Positions 36,308 through 45,778 of a stretch of DNA of 64,000 nucleotides are shown here, piece by piece (position 1 is the stretch's first letter; each line of letters opens with the position of its first letter). Source of the stretch: Dyella_B sp036746095 (lineage in GTDB: Bacteria > Pseudomonadota > Gammaproteobacteria > Xanthomonadales > Rhodanobacteraceae); NCBI RefSeq assembly GCF_036746095.1, contig NZ_DAIOEU010000004.1:62001-126000 (forward strand), read 5' to 3'. Below the pieces are notes generated by a model, which saw nothing but the letters and a program-made list of their open reading frames with translations, did no database searches and was not told the DNA's origin. The position numbers and the translations under genes are program-made.

Positions 36308-36832
36308 ATGAGCGCCGTGACGCTATCCGTGCATGTCAGCGACGTCGAGAGGCTGTTCCGCGAGCAGAACCGCGCGCTGATCGCCTTTCTGCAATGCCGC
36401 CTCAACTCCTTGTCGGATGCGCAGGAAGTCGCGCAGGAAGCGTATTTGCGCATGCTCACCATGGACAACCGCGAGGAAGTCGATTCGCTGCGCGGCTACC
36501 TGTTCAAGGTGGCGGGCAATCTCGCCATCGACCGCCTGCGCAAGCGCAAGGTGCGCAGCGAGTTTGCGGTCGTGCAATCGCATGATGAGGCGGTGGACGA
36601 ACACAGTCCGGCCCATCATGCGGTGGCGGTGGAGCAGGTGGCCGGTGTGCGCCGCGCCTTGAGCGAATTGCCGGCCAAGACCGCGCAAGCCTTTGTGATG
36701 CACGTTGTCGAGGGGCGCGATTTCAGCCATGTCGCCCAAACCATGAAACTCAGCGAGCGCATGGTGCGCTACCACGTTGCCAACGCGCTGGCTCATTGCC
36801 GTGCGCGTGTCGACCAGACGGAGGTGCCGTGA
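36308..36832 (+). CDS. ECF RNA polymerase sigma factor, FecI-like
   Basis: A 174-residue sigma factor. Region 2 contains DAQEVAQEAYLRMLTMDNRE and LRGYLFKVAGNLAIDRLRKR. Region 4 contains LSELPAKTAQAFVMHVVEGR followed by a helix-turn-helix (FSHVAQTMKLSERMVRYHVA). It is of the iron-starvation type that works with a FecR partner and a TonB receptor, both encoded just downstream. Its stop overlaps the FecR start (TGATG). Confidence 0.93.
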   Translation: MSAVTLSVHVSDVERLFREQNRALIAFLQCRLNSLSDAQEVAQEAYLRMLTMDNREEVDSLRGYLFKVAGNLAIDRLRKRKVRSEFAVVQSHDEAVDEHSPAHHAVAVEQVAGVRRALSELPAKTAQAFVMHVVEGRDFSHVAQTMKLSERMVRYHVANALAHCRARVDQTEVP

Positions 36833-37827
36833 TGGCAAGCAAACAGCAGGATCAAACCATGCAGGTCGCCGCGGAATGGTGGACACGCTTGCGCGAGCCG
36901 AACGCGGGCGATGACCTCGTCGAGCAATGGCTGGCGTGGACGAACGAAGACGAGCGTCACCTGCAGGCGTTCGAACAGGTAAGCGCGCTGGCCGAGCAGC
37001 TCGGGTCACTGGACCAGGTATTACGTCATCGGCTGGCCGAGGTTTTTGCGCGGCCGGCCCGCCCGCAACGGCGCTGGCTGCCGCTGGCAGCGGCGGCATC
37101 CATCGCCGCCGTGATGCTGGGCGCTGCGTGCTACATCGGCTGGACGCAACGGGCGCCGCAGGCAACTGCACAGGTTTACCAAAGCGGCATCGCACAGAAC
37201 CGCAACTTCAGCTTGCCAGATGGCACCAAGGTGGCGCTGGGTGCGGACTCCACGCTGAGCGTGAAGTACGGCAGCCAGGAACGTGCGATCGAAGTGCGCA
37301 GCGGTGAGGCTTATTTCGAGGTGGTACACGACAGCCGTCGGCCTTTCGTGGTGACGGTGGGCAACGTCACGGTGCGCGACATCGGCACCGCCTTTGACGT
37401 GCGCCGCACGGGCGATCGGGTGATGGTGGCGGTGACGCAAGGTCGCGTGGCGATTGCCGACCGGCGCGCGAACGCGAGGTCGAGCGATACGCTGGAAGCG
37501 CGGGCTGGGCAACGCGTGTCCTACGACCCCAATGCGTTAAGCATGACGGTCGATACCGTTTCGCCAGCGTTGGCCACGGCATGGCGCAGCAACCGCCTTG
37601 AATTCATCGACGAACCGCTGGGCGTGGTGATTGCGAATCTCAACCGTTATACCGGCACGCCGCTGCACGTCGCGGATGCGAATCTGAATGGGCTGACTTA
37701 CACCGGCACCATCCACACCGATGCGATCGACAGCTGGCTGGATGCTTTGCAGGAAGTGTTTCCGTTGCAGGTGAACAAGCAGGCCGGACAGGTGGTGCTT
37801 TCCGATGCAAAGCATGCTGCCCGGTAG
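36832..37827 (+). CDS. FecR family anti-sigma/sigma regulator
   Basis: A 331-residue inner-membrane regulator. A cytoplasmic N-terminal DUF4880 domain (AEWWTRLREP...WLAWTNEDERHLQAFEQV) is followed by one membrane helix (about 85-103, WLPLAAAASIAAVMLGAACY). The periplasmic FecR domain comes next (FSLPDGTKVALGADSTLSVK, EVRSGEAYFEVVHDSRRPFV). It would relay receptor occupancy from the periplasm to the ECF sigma factor encoded upstream. Confidence 0.93.
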   Translation: MASKQQDQTMQVAAEWWTRLREPNAGDDLVEQWLAWTNEDERHLQAFEQVSALAEQLGSLDQVLRHRLAEVFARPARPQRRWLPLAAAASIAAVMLGAACYIGWTQRAPQATAQVYQSGIAQNRNFSLPDGTKVALGADSTLSVKYGSQERAIEVRSGEAYFEVVHDSRRPFVVTVGNVTVRDIGTAFDVRRTGDRVMVAVTQGRVAIADRRANARSSDTLEARAGQRVSYDPNALSMTVDTVSPALATAWRSNRLEFIDEPLGVVIANLNRYTGTPLHVADANLNGLTYTGTIHTDAIDSWLDALQEVFPLQVNKQAGQVVLSDAKHAAR

Positions 37828-37849
37828 ATATGCCGTAACAGGTAACCCC

Positions 37850-37938
37850 ATGGCCGTCATTCCCGCGAAAGCGGGAATCCATCTTTTGCTTTTGCATCAG
37901 AGCAAATGGATTCCCGCTTTCGCGGGAATGATGGCCAT
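37850..37938. repeat. Near-perfect REP doublet between fecR and the TonB receptor gene
   Basis: ATGGCCGTCATTCCCGCGAA (37850 onward) is mirrored by TTCGCGGGAATGATGGCC up to 37938. The arms can form a long, almost uninterrupted hairpin 22 bases after the fecR stop. It could separate regulator and receptor expression. Confidence 0.85.
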
Positions 37939-38060
37939 ATAGCGCTCCTTGCAAGCCTGCCGCAAGCTAGCCAGTTGCGCAGTCTTTTATGACCTGCGGG
38001 TGATGCCAACTGACAAGCTGCGTGTCACACTCTTGCTTTAGCGCAGAGTTGACGCATGCC

Positions 38061-40466
38061 ATGAGGCGATTTGCCTGGCTGCCGGCTTTCGGCGGCCTGA
38101 CAATGGGGATGGTTGTATGGACGGCGGGTGCTTTACCGGTTCATGCAGCGGAGCAATCGGTTGGCGTGCGTTTCGAGATACCGGCGCAATCGCTGGCCAC
38201 GGCGTTGATCGCCTTCGGCAAGCAGGCCAACGTGCAGGTATTGACCGCCGGCCAGACGGTGGATGCGCTGCGCTCGCACGAAGTGATCGGTACGCTCTCG
38301 CCAGAAGCGGCATTGACGCGTCTGCTGGATGGCACGGATAGGTGCTTCACCTTCGTCGATGCGCGTACGGTAGTGGTCAAGCCGCGCGCGACGGTTGCCG
38401 TTCAGACGTCCAAACGTCCGTCCGCTGAGGAATCGACCACGATCTTGTTGCCGCCGATCCAGGCGATCGGACTGGTAGGGCGTGACGCGGGCTTCATGGC
38501 CGACGTCACCAGCGGTCCCGGGCGCATGCTGGCCGATCCGCTGGATGTGCCCGAATCGGTCAGCGTGGTTACCCAGAGCCTGCTGCAATCGGAGCAAGTG
38601 CTGACCATTGCCGATGCCATCCGCAACGTGGCCGGCGCGCAATACGTGGATGGCACCGCCGGATTGCCGGTGTTCGACGTGCGCGGGTTCATCGCCGGCA
38701 ACGGCATGACCGATGGCATGCCGAACAATGTGCTGGGCATTGGCGACTATCCGCCGATGGTGGCGCTTGAACGCGTCGAAGTGCTGAAAGGGCCGCAGGC
38801 CGTGCTCGGCGATACGTCGGCTTACAACAACTTCGGCGGGCTGATCGACGTCATCCTGAAAAAGCCGCAAAGCGAGCCGGTGCGCCAAGCCATGTGGTCG
38901 CTCGGAGAGCATGGGGAAAAACAGCTTGGCGTGGACCTGGCTGGCCCATTGAACGACAGCAAATCGTTGACGTACCGGCTGATATTGAATGGCGACATGG
39001 CCGACAGCACGCCGCAAGGCATGCGCGGGCAGCGCAATCGCTACGTTGCACCGTCCATCGGCTGGTCAACGCCGAATACGACATTCATCGCCGGCATGTC
39101 GTGGATGATGAATCACGTGCCGATCCCCGATCACGTGGTGTTGCTTGGGGATACGGTGGGATCGGCCTCGCCCCCTGGGATCTTGCTGGACAATCCGAAC
39201 GACCACAGCTCAGTGGAAACGCGGCGGCTGTTCTATCTGCTGGAGCATCGCTTCGACGATACCTGGACGTTACGCAGCCGCGCGCAATACGTGCGCGAGG
39301 CGATGGATTTGCAGAACTGGCTGGTGAGCGGCATGGACCTTGGGGGCGATGCGGACGCAGTGGGCCAGCACTACCGTGTCTCCGACGCGTATTACACCTT
39401 GCAGAACGACATCGTGGGTGCGTTCGGGCACGGCTGGATGCAGCACACGGTCATGCTGGGCGTTGACTATTCGCGCATCCAGATCGGCGGCGGCATCGAT
39501 GCTTTCAGCAGTGCCGGCGCCGGCATGAGTTACAACCTTTTCAGCAGCGGGCCGCTGCAGGCGCCGGCTTCCCAGATATCGTCCAGCGACTATCTCAACG
39601 CCTATGTGCCAGACACACCGTGGACCACGGAAACCGGTGTGTTCCTGCAGGACCAGATCAATCTCGGCAGCCGCTGGGAAGCATTGCTGGCGGTGCGCCG
39701 CACCAGCTATCAGCTGGACACCACGCACGCGGACGGCACGCCCTGGAACCTGCACAAGGTGCATTGGGTGCCCAACTTCGGGCTGGTCTACAAGCTGACG
39801 CCCAGCATGTCGCTGTATGCCAATACGTCCAACGGCTTCCAGCCGGATGTGGATCTGGGCAAGAACAACACGCCCTTGCCGCCGTCGCTATCGCGGCAAA
39901 TTGAAGCCGGCGCAAAGCTCGACCTGTTCCAGCATCGCGCGCGCCTGACGGTGGCTGCCTATCGCATCATGCTTGACCACAGCAACGATCTGGTCTCGCT
40001 GCAGCCGCCGTACTACGTCGTCAGCGGACCGGGGCAATCGAACCAGGGTATCGAGATTGAATTCAACGGGCAGCTGGCGCCGGGATTGAATCTCAGCACC
40101 GCCTACACGCGCGCCTCGGTGCACAACAACGATGGCAGCGAAGCCACCGGGGAAGCGCAGCAGCGTTTCAACCTGTGGGCGAGCTACGCATTTCAGCGCG
40201 GCTGGCTGCGCGGATTCGGCGTGGCGGGCGGCGTGCTGGCACGCAGCCGCAGCGTCGGGCAGATGTCCGACGACAGCGCGTACATCCAGATCCCGGGGCA
40301 GGCGAGGGTGGATATGAATGTGTTCTACCGAGCGCCGCATTGGAGCGTGGCGCTCGGCATGCGCAACATCCTTGCGCGGAATCTATACAGCCCGACGTTC
40401 AATGAAACGTTTGTGCCGCTGGATGATCATCGGACGGTTATGTTGAGCGGGACCGTGGATTTTTGA
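38061..40466 (+). CDS. TonB-dependent siderophore receptor with N-terminal signalling (STN) domain
   Basis: An 801-residue outer-membrane receptor. A signal peptide (about 1-30) is followed by an STN/secretin-like domain (FEIPAQSLATALIAFGKQAN to about 100), which contacts FecR. The plug domain follows (VPESVSVVTQSLLQSEQV; LERVEVLKGPQAVLGD), then a 22-strand barrel ending in Phe (LSGTVDF). The gene is the third part of a sigma/FecR/receptor set, so its ligand, probably a ferric siderophore, induces its own uptake. ATG at 38061 is chosen over GTG at 38022 because the signal peptide begins there. Confidence 0.95.
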   Translation: MRRFAWLPAFGGLTMGMVVWTAGALPVHAAEQSVGVRFEIPAQSLATALIAFGKQANVQVLTAGQTVDALRSHEVIGTLSPEAALTRLLDGTDRCFTFVDARTVVVKPRATVAVQTSKRPSAEESTTILLPPIQAIGLVGRDAGFMADVTSGPGRMLADPLDVPESVSVVTQSLLQSEQVLTIADAIRNVAGAQYVDGTAGLPVFDVRGFIAGNGMTDGMPNNVLGIGDYPPMVALERVEVLKGPQAVLGDTSAYNNFGGLIDVILKKPQSEPVRQAMWSLGEHGEKQLGVDLAGPLNDSKSLTYRLILNGDMADSTPQGMRGQRNRYVAPSIGWSTPNTTFIAGMSWMMNHVPIPDHVVLLGDTVGSASPPGILLDNPNDHSSVETRRLFYLLEHRFDDTWTLRSRAQYVREAMDLQNWLVSGMDLGGDADAVGQHYRVSDAYYTLQNDIVGAFGHGWMQHTVMLGVDYSRIQIGGGIDAFSSAGAGMSYNLFSSGPLQAPASQISSSDYLNAYVPDTPWTTETGVFLQDQINLGSRWEALLAVRRTSYQLDTTHADGTPWNLHKVHWVPNFGLVYKLTPSMSLYANTSNGFQPDVDLGKNNTPLPPSLSRQIEAGAKLDLFQHRARLTVAAYRIMLDHSNDLVSLQPPYYVVSGPGQSNQGIEIEFNGQLAPGLNLSTAYTRASVHNNDGSEATGEAQQRFNLWASYAFQRGWLRGFGVAGGVLARSRSVGQMSDDSAYIQIPGQARVDMNVFYRAPHWSVALGMRNILARNLYSPTFNETFVPLDDHRTVMLSGTVDF

Positions 40467-40505
40467 TCGCACCGACAGCCTGCGGAGCTCGTCTCGGTCT
40501 AGCGC

Positions 40506-41663
40506 TTATTGCTTGTTGCCCGGCTGCGCAGTGAAGACATCGCTGCCGAAGGTATGCAGTCCATTGTCCTGTGCATATCCGAGATGCGAGACGCTGAAGA
40601 TATCTTCCAGCGTGCGCAGCAGGCTGTAGTGGTTGTATTCCGTCTCGGATCGCGTGCCGGGTGCAATGTAGGGCGAAAGCAAGACGGCGCCGATGCGGCC
40701 GCCGCCGGGGCCGATCTTGCCGCCCGGTTGCGGACCGCCGGGCAGCGGCTGTTCGTTGCAGCAGGCGGTGCCATCGTTGCCTTCGTCGAAGGTGATGACC
40801 AGCAGGCCATCCTTCTTGAATGCCGGTGAGTTGACGATGCGCGGCACCCAGGTGCGCAGGAACGCATCGGCGGAAATCAGGCCGCCGGGTTCGCCATTCT
40901 TGCAAGGCGCATCGTGGCCGTCATGGCAAAGATTCGGCGTGACGTAGACGAAGTTGGGTGTGCTGCCGAGCTTGGCGAGGTCATTGTCGAGGTGATCGAG
41001 ATTCACCACGCGGGTGTCGCAGTACTTTTTCTTGTCGATGATGGCGTGGAAGTACATGAACGGGTTGTGCCTGGTGGCGTACTGGTCTTGCGCCGTGGCA
41101 CGCTCGGTGACGTCCGGCGTGCCGATGACCGGATGGCCGCACGTTGCCGATTCGCGCGCGGGATCCTTGCCCATGTCTTCCATGTACGCCTTCCAGCTGA
41201 AGCCGGCGTCGGTGAGCTGGTTGGCGAGGGTGCTTACGCCCTTGGGATAGACGCAGCCGGTGCCCGGCCATTGCCCGTTCGCATCCGGCTTTTTCGCGCT
41301 GGGCACGAACTCGTTATAGATGCTGCAATCGGCTTGCGTGTCCGGATTGGGCGCCTGGCCACTGATCATCGCGATGTAGTTGTCCAGGCTGTAGTGGCCG
41401 ACGCCGTAGTAGTTGGGCAACAGCGCGCCTTGCTTGGGCAGCTCGCGGGCAAGATAGGGCGCGATCGACTGCGGGCCGAACGTGACGGGGTAAGACTCAT
41501 TCTCCAGCATGATGACGAAGACGTGCCGGATCGGGGGCAGGGTGGCTGGGGCTGCGGCAAGGCCGCTTGCCGATACGCACAGCGCAGCGAGCAGGGCGAT
41601 GAGCGAAAGGTGGATGCGCGTCAGCGGGTGACGCAGGCGGGAAAGGCTTGATAGACGGGACAT
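40506..41663 (-). CDS. Secreted phosphoesterase family protein (acid phosphatase/phospholipase C-like)
   Basis: A 385-residue protein with a signal peptide (hydrophobic stretch about 17-36, ending before APATLPPIRH). The alkaline-phosphatase-like phosphoesterase domain begins RHVFVIMLENESYPVTFG and includes GVGHYSLDNYIAMISGQAPN and LVITFDEGNDG, the metal- and phosphate-binding pieces of this superfamily. Eight or more cysteines suggest disulfides in the periplasm. Related enzymes are acid phosphatases (AcpA type) or phospholipases C. The substrate is uncertain. It converges with the TonB receptor gene. Confidence 0.85.
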   Translation of the reverse strand: MSRLSSLSRLRHPLTRIHLSLIALLAALCVSASGLAAAPATLPPIRHVFVIMLENESYPVTFGPQSIAPYLARELPKQGALLPNYYGVGHYSLDNYIAMISGQAPNPDTQADCSIYNEFVPSAKKPDANGQWPGTGCVYPKGVSTLANQLTDAGFSWKAYMEDMGKDPARESATCGHPVIGTPDVTERATAQDQYATRHNPFMYFHAIIDKKKYCDTRVVNLDHLDNDLAKLGSTPNFVYVTPNLCHDGHDAPCKNGEPGGLISADAFLRTWVPRIVNSPAFKKDGLLVITFDEGNDGTACCNEQPLPGGPQPGGKIGPGGGRIGAVLLSPYIAPGTRSETEYNHYSLLRTLEDIFSVSHLGYAQDNGLHTFGSDVFTAQPGNKQ

Positions 41664-41985
41664 CCGAAGATCCTTGGGCGATGGCAGTTCGCACGTGCGA
41701 GCGCGAGGGCTATTGCAGCCGCCTTGGGCGGCAGGATCAAGTCGTAAGGTCTATGCGCCATCCGGATATGTATGCGCGAATGATTCGTCACCCCGGCGAA
41801 AGCCGGGGCCCAGTGGCTTTAACGGGTATCAAAGACGCGGGGTGACTCGCTTCGCTCACACCTTCGGGATCGTCCATTCGGACGTTCTGCGCGCTTCGCG
41901 CTACGTCCGGCTTTCGCCGGGACGACGATGAAGCAAGGAGGCATGAATCCCGACCCTACGTCGCGCAAGATGTAAGCAAGGCGAA
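41664..41985. other. 322-base intergenic region with a divergent REP doublet
   Basis: A REP left arm CGTCACCCCGGCGAAAGCCG (41786 onward) and an inverted arm ending GCCGGGACGACG (about 41927) enclose about 90 bases. In the inner part CACCTTCGGGATCG and short CGCTTCGCG hairpins are visible. The promoter of the phosphoesterase gene should lie in 41664-41780. No gene is visible. Confidence 0.55.
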
Positions 41986-43398
41986 TCAAGCACGGCCGTA
42001 CACATCATCGAAGCGCACGATATCGTCTTCACCCAGATAGCTGCCGGACTGCACCTCGATCAACTCCAGCGGCACCTTGCCCGGGTTGCGCAGGCGATGC
42101 ACGCTGCCGAGCGGGATGTAGGTGCTCTGGTTCTCCGCCAGCAGGAACACCTTCTCATCGCAGGTAACTTCAGCTGTGCCGGACACCACGATCCAGTGCT
42201 CGGCGCGATGGTGATGCTTCTGCAGGCTCAGGCTCGCGCCCGGCTTCACCACGATGCGCTTCACCTGGAAACGCCCGCCCGCTTCCAGCGAGTCATAGCT
42301 GCCCCACGGACGATGCACCACACGGTGGAACGAATGCTCGGTGCGGCCGGAAGCCTTGAGCTGATCGACCACCTTCTTCACGTCCTGCGCGGCATTGCGA
42401 TGCGCGACGAGCGTGGCATCCGGCGTGCTTACCACGATCAGGTCGTCCACGCCGACAGTGGCGATCATGTGGCGGTCATGCGAGCGCAGCAGCGAGTTGC
42501 GCGTGTTGACCGTCAACGTATCGCCTTCGCGCTGATTGCCTTGCTCGTCATGCTGGCCCGACAGCCATAGGGCCGACCACGACCCGATGTCGCTCCATGC
42601 GCAGCTCACCGGCACCACCGCAGCGCGCGAGGTTTTTTCCATCACCGCGTAATCGATGGAGTTGTCCGGCACCTTGGCAAAGGCTTCGGCATCCACACGC
42701 ACGAAATCCAGGTCGCCATGCCCGGTGGCGTAGGCCTTGCGCACCGCCTCCAGCATCTCTGGGGCGTGCTGCCCCAGCTCTTCCAGATAGCGGGCCGCCT
42801 TGAACAGGAACATGCCTGAGTTCCAGTCATAGCCGCCGTCCTTCACATAGCCCTCGGCGGTGGCCAGATCCGGCTTCTCCACGAAGCGCTCCACCCGGAA
42901 TGCCCCGCCGCCGATGGATTCGGCCCGGCGGATATAGCCAAAGCCGGTCTCCGGGCGATCCGGGCGGATGCCGAAGGTGACCAGCCAGCCCTCGCGGGCG
43001 GCGGGCAGCGCTTGCTGCACTGCATTGACGAAGCTTTTGGTGTCGCCGATCAGGTGGTCGGCGGGGAGCACCAGCAGGAGGGCCTGCGGATCGCGCTCGA
43101 CGGCTTTCAAGGCGCCCAGGGCGATGGCGGGGGCGGTGTTGCGGGCGGCGGGTTCCAGCAGGATGGTCGCGTTCTTGATCCCGGCTTCCAACAACTGGTC
43201 GGCGGCAAGGAAGCGATGATCTTCGCTGGCGACGATGATGGGCGGGGTGATCTCGGGCAGCTTTCTCGTGCGCGCGACCGTTTGCTGGAACAGGGTGCCG
43301 TCGCCACTCAGGGAAAGAAACTGCTTGGGAAGGTTCCGGCGCGAGACGGGCCACAGGCGTGTGCCGCTGCCGCCGCTAAGGATCAAGGGGATCAGCAT
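41986..43398 (-). CDS. xanB: Mannose-1-phosphate guanylyltransferase / mannose-6-phosphate isomerase
   Basis: A 470-residue bifunctional enzyme. The N-terminal GDP-mannose pyrophosphorylase domain shows LSGGSGTRLWPVSR and FVEKPDLATAEGYVKDGGYD. The C-terminal cupin isomerase domain (about 350-470) shows RPWGSYDSLEAGGRFQVKRI and KHHHRAEHWIVVSGTAEV. It makes GDP-mannose for polysaccharides. Called ManC/CpsB/XanB in different bacteria; the setting next to rmlDCAB resembles Xanthomonas. It is the last gene of the minus-strand rml operon, three bases after rmlD. Confidence 0.95.
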   Translation of the reverse strand: MLIPLILSGGSGTRLWPVSRRNLPKQFLSLSGDGTLFQQTVARTRKLPEITPPIIVASEDHRFLAADQLLEAGIKNATILLEPAARNTAPAIALGALKAVERDPQALLLVLPADHLIGDTKSFVNAVQQALPAAREGWLVTFGIRPDRPETGFGYIRRAESIGGGAFRVERFVEKPDLATAEGYVKDGGYDWNSGMFLFKAARYLEELGQHAPEMLEAVRKAYATGHGDLDFVRVDAEAFAKVPDNSIDYAVMEKTSRAAVVPVSCAWSDIGSWSALWLSGQHDEQGNQREGDTLTVNTRNSLLRSHDRHMIATVGVDDLIVVSTPDATLVAHRNAAQDVKKVVDQLKASGRTEHSFHRVVHRPWGSYDSLEAGGRFQVKRIVVKPGASLSLQKHHHRAEHWIVVSGTAEVTCDEKVFLLAENQSTYIPLGSVHRLRNPGKVPLELIEVQSGSYLGEDDIVRFDDVYGRA

Positions 43399-43401
43399 GA
43401 T

Positions 43402-44340
43402 TCAACGAACCTGCTTTGCAAGAGTGTCGATGACATGGTCCAGGCCTTCCTGCCAATCGGCAAGAGCATGACCGAACCATTGCTGAAAACTTCGGTTATC
43501 CAGCACGGACCAGGCGGGGCGTTTGGCGGGCGTGGGGTATTCGGCCGTGGTGATCGGCAACACACGCGGGATGCGTGGAAGCAGCCCGCGAGCGTGGGCC
43601 TTCTCGAAGATGGCGCTGGCAAAGCCGTGCCAGCTGGTGTGGCCGCTGGCAACGAGGTGGTGGATGCCCTGCATGGCTGCACGCTGCTTGGCATCGGCAT
43701 CTTGCCAAGCGGTCAGCGCCGCGAGCGTCGCGTTCACGATGGTGTCCGTGCTCGTGGGCGCGCCATATTGATCCGCCACCACGCGAAGCTCCTCGCGGTC
43801 GGCGCCCAGTCGCAGCATCGTGCGCAGGAAATTGTGGCCGTGCGGCGCATACACCCAGGCAGTGCGAAAGAGGAGGTATGCGGTGCCGCTGGCTTGCAAG
43901 GCCTGCTCGCCGGCCAATTTGCTGCGGCCGTACGCGCCGAGCGGTGCCGTGGCTGCGTGGGCCGGGTAAGGGGCGGTGGCCTGCCCGTCGAAGACATAGT
44001 CGGTGGAGTAATGCACGACCAGGGCATGATGGGTCGCAGCCCAGCGCGCCACAACCGCCACGGCCTCGCCATTTACCGTGGTGGCCAGCGATTCTTCCTG
44101 CTCGGCGCGGTCGACGGCCGTGTAGGCGGCCGTATTGATGACGATGGTGGGCTGCACTTTCTCCAGCAGCGCCAACAGCGTGGCAGGTGAGGAAAGATCA
44201 GCCACTTCGGCTGGGCCGCCATCAAGGCGCGTGCCATCGCGGCTGGCTGCGATGACGTTGCCTAGCTTTGAAAGTTCTGGATGTTCGAGAAAACTGCGAC
44301 CGAGCTGGCCGTTCGCACCAAGCAGCAGGATGTTGTTCAT
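43402..44340 (-). CDS. rmlD: dTDP-4-dehydrorhamnose reductase
   Basis: A 312-residue NAD(P)H-dependent reductase, the last step to dTDP-L-rhamnose. The Rossmann motif GANGQLGRS is at 8-16; VVHYSTDYVFDG and YGRSKLAGE hold the catalytic Thr/Tyr/Lys set. ATG at 44340 overlaps the rmlC stop by four bases. It belongs to a compact rmlB-rmlA-rmlC-rmlD-xanB operon on the minus strand. Confidence 0.95.
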   Translation of the reverse strand: MNNILLLGANGQLGRSFLEHPELSKLGNVIAASRDGTRLDGGPAEVADLSSPATLLALLEKVQPTIVINTAAYTAVDRAEQEESLATTVNGEAVAVVARWAATHHALVVHYSTDYVFDGQATAPYPAHAATAPLGAYGRSKLAGEQALQASGTAYLLFRTAWVYAPHGHNFLRTMLRLGADREELRVVADQYGAPTSTDTIVNATLAALTAWQDADAKQRAAMQGIHHLVASGHTSWHGFASAIFEKAHARGLLPRIPRVLPITTAEYPTPAKRPAWSVLDNRSFQQWFGHALADWQEGLDHVIDTLAKQVR

Positions 44341-44894
44341 TCGGCGAATACGGGCAAGCGTTCCGTGGGAATGTCGGCCAGAAAGGGGGCCTTGAGGTCT
44401 TTTTCGGAAAGCTGGGGCGCGCTGATGGGCCAATCGATGGCAAGCGCCGCGTCGTCCCAGCGAACGCTGGCATCGGCTTTCGCGTCGTACAGCGCGGTGC
44501 ACTGATAGCTGAACGTGGCGTGCTCGGACAGCACGCAGAAGCCATGGGCAAAGCCTTCCGGAATCCAGAAGTGCCGATGGTTTTCCGCGCTGAGCATCAC
44601 CCCAGCCCACTGTCCAAACGTGGGCGAGCCACGGCGGATATCGACCGCCACATCGTAGACCTCGCCCTCCAGCACGCTGACGAGCTTGCCCTGCGGATTC
44701 GGCCACTGGTAATGCAAGCCGCGCAGCACGCCGTTTGCCGAGCGCGAAACGTTGCTTTGAATGAAGGTGGAGGTGATGCCGGCAGCGTGATACTTGGCCT
44801 GGTTATAGCTTTCGTAGAAGAAGCCGCGCGCATCACCGAACACCTGGGGCTCGATCACGACGGCGCCCGGCAAGGAGGTCTGGATGACCTTCAT
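44337..44894 (-). CDS. rmlC: dTDP-4-dehydrorhamnose 3,5-epimerase
   Basis: A 185-residue cupin epimerase. Family segments are GDARGFFYESYNQAKYHAAG, VLRGLHYQWPNPQGKLVSVL with the catalytic His, and FWIPEGFAHGFCVLSEHA. It interconverts the 4-keto sugar made by RmlB before reduction by RmlD. It overlaps both neighbours by four bases. Confidence 0.96.
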   Translation of the reverse strand: MKVIQTSLPGAVVIEPQVFGDARGFFYESYNQAKYHAAGITSTFIQSNVSRSANGVLRGLHYQWPNPQGKLVSVLEGEVYDVAVDIRRGSPTFGQWAGVMLSAENHRHFWIPEGFAHGFCVLSEHATFSYQCTALYDAKADASVRWDDAALAIDWPISAPQLSEKDLKAPFLADIPTERLPVFAE

Positions 44895-45778
44895 TTGACG
44901 AGACCCTGTTCAACAAGATGCATGAGATATTGGCCGTAGCCGGTTTTGAGCAGCGGCGCGGCGAGGCGCTTGACCTGCTCGGCATCGATCCAGCCGTTGT
45001 TGTAGGCCACCTCTTCGGGGCAGCACACCTTCAGGCCCTGGCGGTTTTCGATCGTCTGGATGTAGTTGCCGGCTTCCATCAGCGACTCATGCGTGCCGGT
45101 ATCCAGCCAGGCATAGCCGCGGCCAAGTTGTTCCAGGTGCAGCGAGTTGTCTTCCAGATAGCGGCGATTGAGATCGGTGATCTCCAGCTCGCCCCGCGGA
45201 GACGGCTTCAGCTCGGCGGCGTAATCGCACACGCGTGAGTCATAGAAATACAGGCCGGTCACGGCGTAATGCGACTTGGGCTTGCTGGGCTTTTCTTCCA
45301 GCCCGATCACGCGGCCGCTGGCATCGAACTCGGCCACGCCATAGCGCTCCGGATCCCGCACGAAATAACCGAACACCGTCGCGCCTTCCTGGCGTGCGTC
45401 AGCGCGCTTCAGGCGTTCCGTCAGGCCTACCCCGTAGAAAATGTTGTCACCCAGGACCAGGCAGCTCGGGGAGTTGCCAATGAAGTCCTTGCCGATGAGG
45501 AACGCCTGCGCCAAACCATCCGGCGAAGGCTGCACGGCATAGCGGATGTCGATGCCCCACTGCGAGCCGTCGCCGAGCAAGCGCTGGAACAAGGCCTGCT
45601 CATGCGGCGTGTTGATCACCAGCACTTCGCGAATGCCCGCCAGCATCAGGGTGGCTAGCGGATAGAAGATCATTGGCTTGTCGTAGACCGGCAACAGCTG
45701 CTTGCTGACGGCCTGGGTAATCGGATAAAGCCGCGTGCCGGAACCGCCGGCCAGGATGATGCCCTTGCGTGCGCTCAT
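44891..45778 (-). CDS. rmlA: Glucose-1-phosphate thymidylyltransferase
   Basis: A 295-residue nucleotidyltransferase forming dTDP-glucose. GGSGTRLYP is at 11-19, with LPVYDKPMIFYPLATLMLAG and EEKPSKPKSHYAVTGLYFYD downstream. ATG at 45778 is used, which overlaps the rmlB stop (ATGA); the frame continues upstream without homology. Length fits RmlA (about 292). Confidence 0.96.
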   Translation of the reverse strand: MSARKGIILAGGSGTRLYPITQAVSKQLLPVYDKPMIFYPLATLMLAGIREVLVINTPHEQALFQRLLGDGSQWGIDIRYAVQPSPDGLAQAFLIGKDFIGNSPSCLVLGDNIFYGVGLTERLKRADARQEGATVFGYFVRDPERYGVAEFDASGRVIGLEEKPSKPKSHYAVTGLYFYDSRVCDYAAELKPSPRGELEITDLNRRYLEDNSLHLEQLGRGYAWLDTGTHESLMEAGNYIQTIENRQGLKVCCPEEVAYNNGWIDAEQVKRLAAPLLKTGYGQYLMHLVEQGLVK

